From contig CAJUGO010000008.1 in assembly GCA_910585865.1 (NCBI GenBank), positions 12,965 through 76,964 of the forward strand: a DNA stretch of 64,000 nt. Reading direction: 5' to 3'. This document shows positions 60,373 through 64,000 of this stretch, in pieces; the first letter of the stretch is position 1; every line of letters begins with the position of its first letter. The notes under the pieces were generated by a model that worked only from the letters and a program-made list of their open reading frames with translations, was not told the origin of the DNA and did no database searches. Source of the stretch: an uncultured Ruminococcus sp. (GTDB lineage Bacteria; Bacillota; Clostridia; Oscillospirales; Acutalibacteraceae). A program made the position numbers and the translations under genes.

Positions 60373-61508
60373 TGGCTACTACCTCTATCTGGCGTGTGAA
60401 AGGCTGGCTCGGCAAGGTGGTCGTCTATGTGGAGAATCCCGATAAAACAACGAACCCGAAATTTTATACCGAGGAAGATATGACCGAACAGGACGGACAG
60501 GAGCTTTCCGATGTTATCCGTCATGCGGTCAATTCACGAAAAACACAGAAAGCGGATAACGAGGACTGCGCCGTGGTTCACCGTTTTGTGTCGGGTATCA
60601 ACTGCTCTCCCTCTACCGCCCGTGATGAAATGCTTGCCGTAAAAAAGCGGTTCGGCAAAGAAAACGGGACGGTTGCCTACCACGGGTATCAATCCTTTGC
60701 CCCCGGTGAGGCGACCCCTGAAATGGCGCACAAAATCGGGATGAAGCTCGCCGCCCGTTTGTGGGGCGACCGCTATCAGGTGATTGTGGCGACCCACCTT
60801 GACAAAGAATATCACCTGCATAATCACTTTGTCCTGAATACGGTGTCCTTTGTGGACGGAATCAAATACCACCGCACCAAAAAAGATTATCACGATATGC
60901 AGACCGTTTCCGATGAGCTTTGCCGTGAATACCGTTTATCGGTGATCGAAAATCCGCAGTACGGGAAAGCCAAGCAATACGGCGAATGGCGTGCCGAGCA
61001 GGAGCAGCGCCCTACTTGGCGCGGGCTGATTCGCTCCGAAATTGACGAAGCCATACGGCAGTCTATGACCGAACGGCAGTTTTTTGATAACCTGCGGAAG
61101 AAAGGCTATGAGGTCAAGACCGGCAAGGATATTTCGGTGCGGCCGCTGGGCAAAGAACGCTTTGTAAGGCTGGTACGGAATTTCGGTGAGGACTATTCCA
61201 TCGAACAAATCCGCAGACGGATTCTGTCGCAGACACGAGCTGAAAAAAAGCCGTCCACGCCAACCCGTCAAATTATACGGATTCGGCTGTTCGGCAGCTT
61301 GGAAAAGACCCGCAAAATCACAGGGTTTCGGGCGCTGTATTTTCACTACTGCTACCTGCTGGGGATCTTCCCGAAAAACAAGCCGAAACAAAACAGGCGA
61401 CTTCACTTTCTCTTGCGTGAGGATTTGCGAAAGCTGGACGCTATCACCGCCGAAACAAGGCTGCTTGTGCGAAATCGTATTGATACCGCCGAGCAGCTTT
61501 TTTCATAG
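60372..61508 (+). CDS. MobA/VirD2-type relaxase, truncated by a stop codon
   Basis: 378 codons are open. The relaxase domain is intact: the HUH histidines are in DKEYHLHNHFVLN (about 150-156) and the N-terminal region (VVYVENPDKT) is typical of Tn1549-like MobA. It nicks oriT and pilots the strand into the recipient. The frame ends at TAG 61506, but the same frame continues to encode the expected C-terminal region to 61788. A single base change (TAC or TAT to TAG) explains it. The nicking domain could still work alone. Confidence 0.86.
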   Translation: MATTSIWRVKGWLGKVVVYVENPDKTTNPKFYTEEDMTEQDGQELSDVIRHAVNSRKTQKADNEDCAVVHRFVSGINCSPSTARDEMLAVKKRFGKENGTVAYHGYQSFAPGEATPEMAHKIGMKLAARLWGDRYQVIVATHLDKEYHLHNHFVLNTVSFVDGIKYHRTKKDYHDMQTVSDELCREYRLSVIENPQYGKAKQYGEWRAEQEQRPTWRGLIRSEIDEAIRQSMTERQFFDNLRKKGYEVKTGKDISVRPLGKERFVRLVRNFGEDYSIEQIRRRILSQTRAEKKPSTPTRQIIRIRLFGSLEKTRKITGFRALYFHYCYLLGIFPKNKPKQNRRLHFLLREDLRKLDAITAETRLLVRNRIDTAEQLFS

Positions 61509-61790
61509 CGTGGCGAGGCGCAAGACAAAATTACGGCTCTGACCGCCGAGCGAAAGCGGCTTTACAAATTGCAGCGGACGGCGGCGGTCAAAGCAGACCC
61601 CGAAAAGGCAGCGAAAATCAAAGAACAAATATCCGTATTGTCAAAAGAGCTTGCCGCTCTGCGAAAGGAGGTGTCTTTATGTGACGATATAGCCGAATGC
61701 TCCGGCGTTATCAAAGAGAAAATCAAAGCCGTCCGCAAGGACGAACAGCCTGAAAGAAAGGAGAAAACCGACCATGTACAATTCCGGTGA
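61509..61790 (+). pseudogene. C-terminal remnant of the relaxase beyond the nonsense codon
   Basis: In frame with the relaxase: RGEAQDKITALTAERKRLY, then a helical KxxE-rich stretch to KEKTDHVQFR. It has no start or ribosome site of its own, so it would be lost unless the stop is read through. It overlaps the pcfB start. Confidence 0.78.
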
Positions 61791-62595
61791 CGCAGCGGAA
61801 CAGATCGTAAGGATCAGTTTAGAGGGTACGGAAGTCGCCTTAAAGCTGACCGGCTCTGCGGCAAAAAATATCGCCGCTATGATTTATGCTGTTCTGAAAA
61901 ACAGGGATAAAAACAAGACCAAAGGCAGGCAGCGTTTGACCGCTATGCTTAAAAGCGGAAAGGATCTGAAAGTGTTTACCGTCAGCGAGGAGCATTTGAA
62001 ACAGTTTGCCGCCGAAGCCAAGCGGTACGGCGTTGTTTACTGCGCTCTGCGCGGTAAAGAAAAATCGTCTGACGGTATGGTGGATATTATGGTGCGTGCC
62101 GAGGACGCTTCAAAAATCAACCGCATTGTGGAACGCTTCAAGCTGGCGGCAGTCGATACCGTTTCTATTAAGCGTGATATTGAAAAATCCAAAGCCGAGA
62201 AAACCGCCCCCTCTGCTCCCGAACAGGAGAAACCCGATAAGGAGGCCGACGACCGCCTGCTTGATGATTTAATGGGCGCGCCTGTGAAAAAGGAGGAACG
62301 GACGCCGCAGAATCCCGAAGTCAGCAAAAATGATTCTTTTGGGAAAGCGGCGGAGAAATCCCATCCGTCCGCGCCTATCTCAAAGAAGCAAAGCAAAACC
62401 GCCGAGGGTACTGTTAAACTGCCCGAAGAACGCCCTTCTGTTCGTGAAGAACTGCGGGAAATCAAGGCGAAACAGCAAGAGGCGGCGGCTCCCGCCAAAG
62501 AAGAACCCACCGTTTCCAAAAAGCAGCCTAAACAGCAGACGACCGCCCACAAGCAGCCGTCCCGAAAAAAGAAACCCAAATCAAAGGAGAGATAA
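61774..62595 (+). CDS. PcfB/DUF3801 family conjugation protein
   Basis: 273 aa. The first 130 residues form the DUF3801 domain (QIVRISLEGTEVALKLTGSAAKNIAAMIYAVLKN ... RYGVVYCALRGKE); the rest is a disordered Lys/Glu/Pro-rich tail. PcfB-like proteins link the relaxosome to the coupling protein. GAAAGGAG precedes the ATG. Confidence 0.88.
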   Translation: MYNSGDAAEQIVRISLEGTEVALKLTGSAAKNIAAMIYAVLKNRDKNKTKGRQRLTAMLKSGKDLKVFTVSEEHLKQFAAEAKRYGVVYCALRGKEKSSDGMVDIMVRAEDASKINRIVERFKLAAVDTVSIKRDIEKSKAEKTAPSAPEQEKPDKEADDRLLDDLMGAPVKKEERTPQNPEVSKNDSFGKAAEKSHPSAPISKKQSKTAEGTVKLPEERPSVREELREIKAKQQEAAAPAKEEPTVSKKQPKQQTTAHKQPSRKKKPKSKER

Positions 62596-62704
62596 GGCCG
62601 AAAGATGAAACGAGCGCTAAACTCACATTAGCCGCTTTCGGCCCCAATTTGTTCCTTTTTGTGCAGAGGCACAAAATTTCTTTCTGCTGATCAGCAGAAA
62701 GAAA
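62596..62704. repeat. Cluster of three hairpins including a 28-bp perfect palindrome
   Basis: In 110 bases: GGCCGAAAG/CTTTCGGCC (62596-62604, 62635-62643), TTTTGTGC/GCACAAAA (62657-62664, 62669-62676), and a perfect 28-bp palindrome at 62677-62704 centred on CTGATCAG. No long T run follows. Possible transcription control between pcfB and the ardC-like gene, or a protein-binding site. Confidence 0.65.
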
Positions 62705-62740
62705 CCGAAACAAATTCATTAGAAAGGTATGGTACTAACA

Positions 62741-63628
62741 ATGAGCAATTTTGACGATATTTTTGAACCCACCCCGCAAGCCGAGGATTTTGACAAAGAG
62801 GCTTGGGCGGCAAAGAAAAAGGCAGAGCGTGACGAGGTTTACGCTCTTGCCGACGCCACCGCCGAGGAAGTATGCGCAGACGGCGGCAAGTTCCGTGACT
62901 ATCTGGATGTGCAGGCGAATTTCCGTCATTACTCTGCCACCAACGCCCTGTTGATTCTGGCGACAAAACCCGACGCCCGCAGGCTGGGCGACAAGGATTT
63001 CTGGCGCGATCAGGGCGTGTATATCAAACGGCAGGAATTTGGCCGTCCTATCAAAATCGTGGAATCAAACGGAGAGTACACCCGTGACGACGGCAGTATC
63101 GGCGTGTCATATAACATCAAGCGTGTGTACGACATTTCGCAGACCACTTCCCGAATGAGAACGCAGCCGCCTGTTTCCCACGACGCAAGGGCTTTGCTCG
63201 GCGCTCTCATTTACAAAAAGCCTGTGCCGATTCAGTCTGTCGATGAGCTGCCCGACGGGTTGGGCGCTCTTTACGACAACGAGCAAAAGGCTATTTTTGT
63301 CTGCCGCGGAATGGAGGCAAACAATCTGTTCTGCGAGGTGTCAAAGGCGCTGGCGCAAGCGGAGCTTGCACAGACAAGCGAGGAATACGACCCGCAAAAT
63401 GCCGGCTTTAAGGCGCATTGCGTTTCGTATATTCTCGGCAAAGAGTTCGGCGCTGATGTGAGCGATTACAGTTTTGAGAATCCCGCCGATTTTCTCCGCA
63501 CCGACGACCCGCAGGAAATCCGCACTGAGCTTTCCGAAATCCGAGATACCGCCTACGACATTTCCGCAAGAATGACAAGGGCGCTGGAAAAGAGCAAAGC
63601 GCCCCGCAATGCGGAACAGGAGCGCTGA
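62741..63628 (+). CDS. ArdC-like antirestriction / ssDNA-binding protein
   Basis: 295 aa. The N-terminal part, FRDYLDVQANFRHYSATNALLILATKPDARRLGDKDFW, is the ArdC N-terminal ssDNA-binding pattern. The second half resembles the degenerate metallopeptidase-like part without a clear HExxH. It probably protects incoming single-stranded DNA. The ATG at 62741 is chosen because the one at 62729 is too close to AAAGG for use. Confidence 0.8.
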   Translation: MSNFDDIFEPTPQAEDFDKEAWAAKKKAERDEVYALADATAEEVCADGGKFRDYLDVQANFRHYSATNALLILATKPDARRLGDKDFWRDQGVYIKRQEFGRPIKIVESNGEYTRDDGSIGVSYNIKRVYDISQTTSRMRTQPPVSHDARALLGALIYKKPVPIQSVDELPDGLGALYDNEQKAIFVCRGMEANNLFCEVSKALAQAELAQTSEEYDPQNAGFKAHCVSYILGKEFGADVSDYSFENPADFLRTDDPQEIRTELSEIRDTAYDISARMTRALEKSKAPRNAEQER

Positions 63629-63630
63629 CT

Positions 63631-63825
63631 ATGGAGAAAACAGAAAAACGGGTATTGACCCTTAACCGTTACGAACACGGCGTTATTATCAATGCCTTAA
63701 ATGAAATGCGAAACGACCTGCTGGAAGAAGAACGCCCCACCGATATTGTTGACGAGGTTCTTTTGAAAGCAATCGACGCTCCCACGAAAAAAGTAAGGTG
63801 CAGGAACGATGAAGCGCGGGAATAA
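63631..63825 (+). CDS. Small protein preceding VirD4
   Basis: 64 aa, MEKTEKRVLTLNRYEHGVII then NALNEMRNDLLEEERPTDIV. Helical and acidic; seen ahead of virD4 in related elements, as far as I recall. GGAG precedes the ATG, two bases after the ArdC-like stop. Confidence 0.65.
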   Translation: MEKTEKRVLTLNRYEHGVIINALNEMRNDLLEEERPTDIVDEVLLKAIDAPTKKVRCRNDEARE

Positions 63826-64000
63826 TCCTCTTTCCTCTGCCTGTTCGGAATTCTCCCCGTTGTGTGGCTGGGGCTTTTAATCGCTCCCGCCGCCGGCGGA
63901 GGACTGCCCGAAATCCTTGCCCGGTTTCCTGCGGCAATGAACGATCCGTTTCATATAGAGCTTTGCGGGGACAGCGTAAAAACTGTCCTCGTTTTGCTTC
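63809..64000 (+). pseudogene. VirD4-type coupling protein, 5' end, apparently frameshifted and cut by the window
   Basis: From ATG 63809 the frame starts MKRGNNPLSS and soon stops. The frame shifted by one base reads LCLFGILPVVWLGLLIAP, then GGGLPEILARFPAAMNDPFHIELCGDSVKTVLVLL to the edge. This is the usual N-terminus (first membrane helix) of VirD4/TcpA coupling proteins in Tn1549-like elements. One base is missing around 63818-63835. The rest of the gene is outside the window. Confidence 0.65.

Noticed and set aside
61506..61508. Possible recoding of TAG as an amino acid in the relaxase
   Set aside because: Several ordinary genes here end in TAG (for example at 28703 and 30197), so TAG is a normal stop in this genome.

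Overview
The window reads as a Clostridia (Bacillota) chromosome, most like the Ruminococcus/Oscillospiraceae group. Positions 1-36.5 kb are AT-rich, Gram-positive core genes with strong Shine-Dalgarno sites, consensus sigma-A promoters and hairpin/T-run terminators. The sporulation pair spoIIGA-sigE, a ymxH-type gene and a SleB-like hydrolase point to a spore-forming lineage. The species cannot be told from the sequence.

Layout of the chromosome: tex; a yqxD-type gene and a lipoprotein cyclophilin; a TagGH/Wzm-Wzt-type polysaccharide exporter under a promoter with an embedded 18-bp palindrome; a short amidase; a LUD protein; a tiny Asn/Gln repeat protein on the minus strand; rsmF-like and rsmA; a yybP-ykoY (Mn2+) riboswitch with its terminator ahead of a P-type ATPase; ppa; pgeF; azlCD; small Cys-rich, TfoX and broken VOC genes; a gene-poor stretch with a 27-codon ORF behind a perfect promoter; phosphoglucomutase; a three-gene surface glycosylation cluster (acyltransferase/GT-C fusion, GT-C, GT2); pfkA; a MORN protein; mscS; sigE and spoIIGA; degV; ymxH; sleB-like; rpsB-tsf.

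From 37.1 kb the sequence is mobile. A broken tyrosine-integrase C-terminus is followed by the 3' half of a tRNA-Leu gene (minus strand, cut at the anticodon loop). An integrative conjugative element of the Tn1549-like kind then runs to the end of the window. The backbone is visibly GC-richer than the host: parA-parB, lipoprotein, thioester/CnaB adhesin, a replication-type winged helix, LPD-type protein, ArdA, DUF3991/Toprim primase-like protein, XRE, DpnD/PcfM, DUF3789, an orphan m5C methyltransferase, MobC, relaxase, PcfB, ArdC-like protein and the start of VirD4. The integrase is not in the window and should lie at the far right end, beside the intact tRNA-Leu.

Two AT-rich cargo cassettes sit in this backbone and are the best candidates for interesting biology. 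(1) 38.5-42.0 kb, minus strand: a four-gene overlapping operon of a Fic adenylyltransferase, an HNH effector, a small middle component and a DUF2326-type ABC ATPase. This is a complete ABC three-component (ABC-3C) conflict system with a Fic protein coupled to it. (2) 53.6-56.7 kb, plus strand: an XRE regulator, a cytosine-5 methyltransferase, a DUF262 (ParB/Srx-like) protein and a MAE_28990-type HEPN protein, tightly packed with no ordinary restriction endonuclease. The element also shows decay: a frameshifted adhesin, a nonsense codon in the relaxase and a frameshift at the start of VirD4. Mating may therefore be impaired, unless these are sequence errors.
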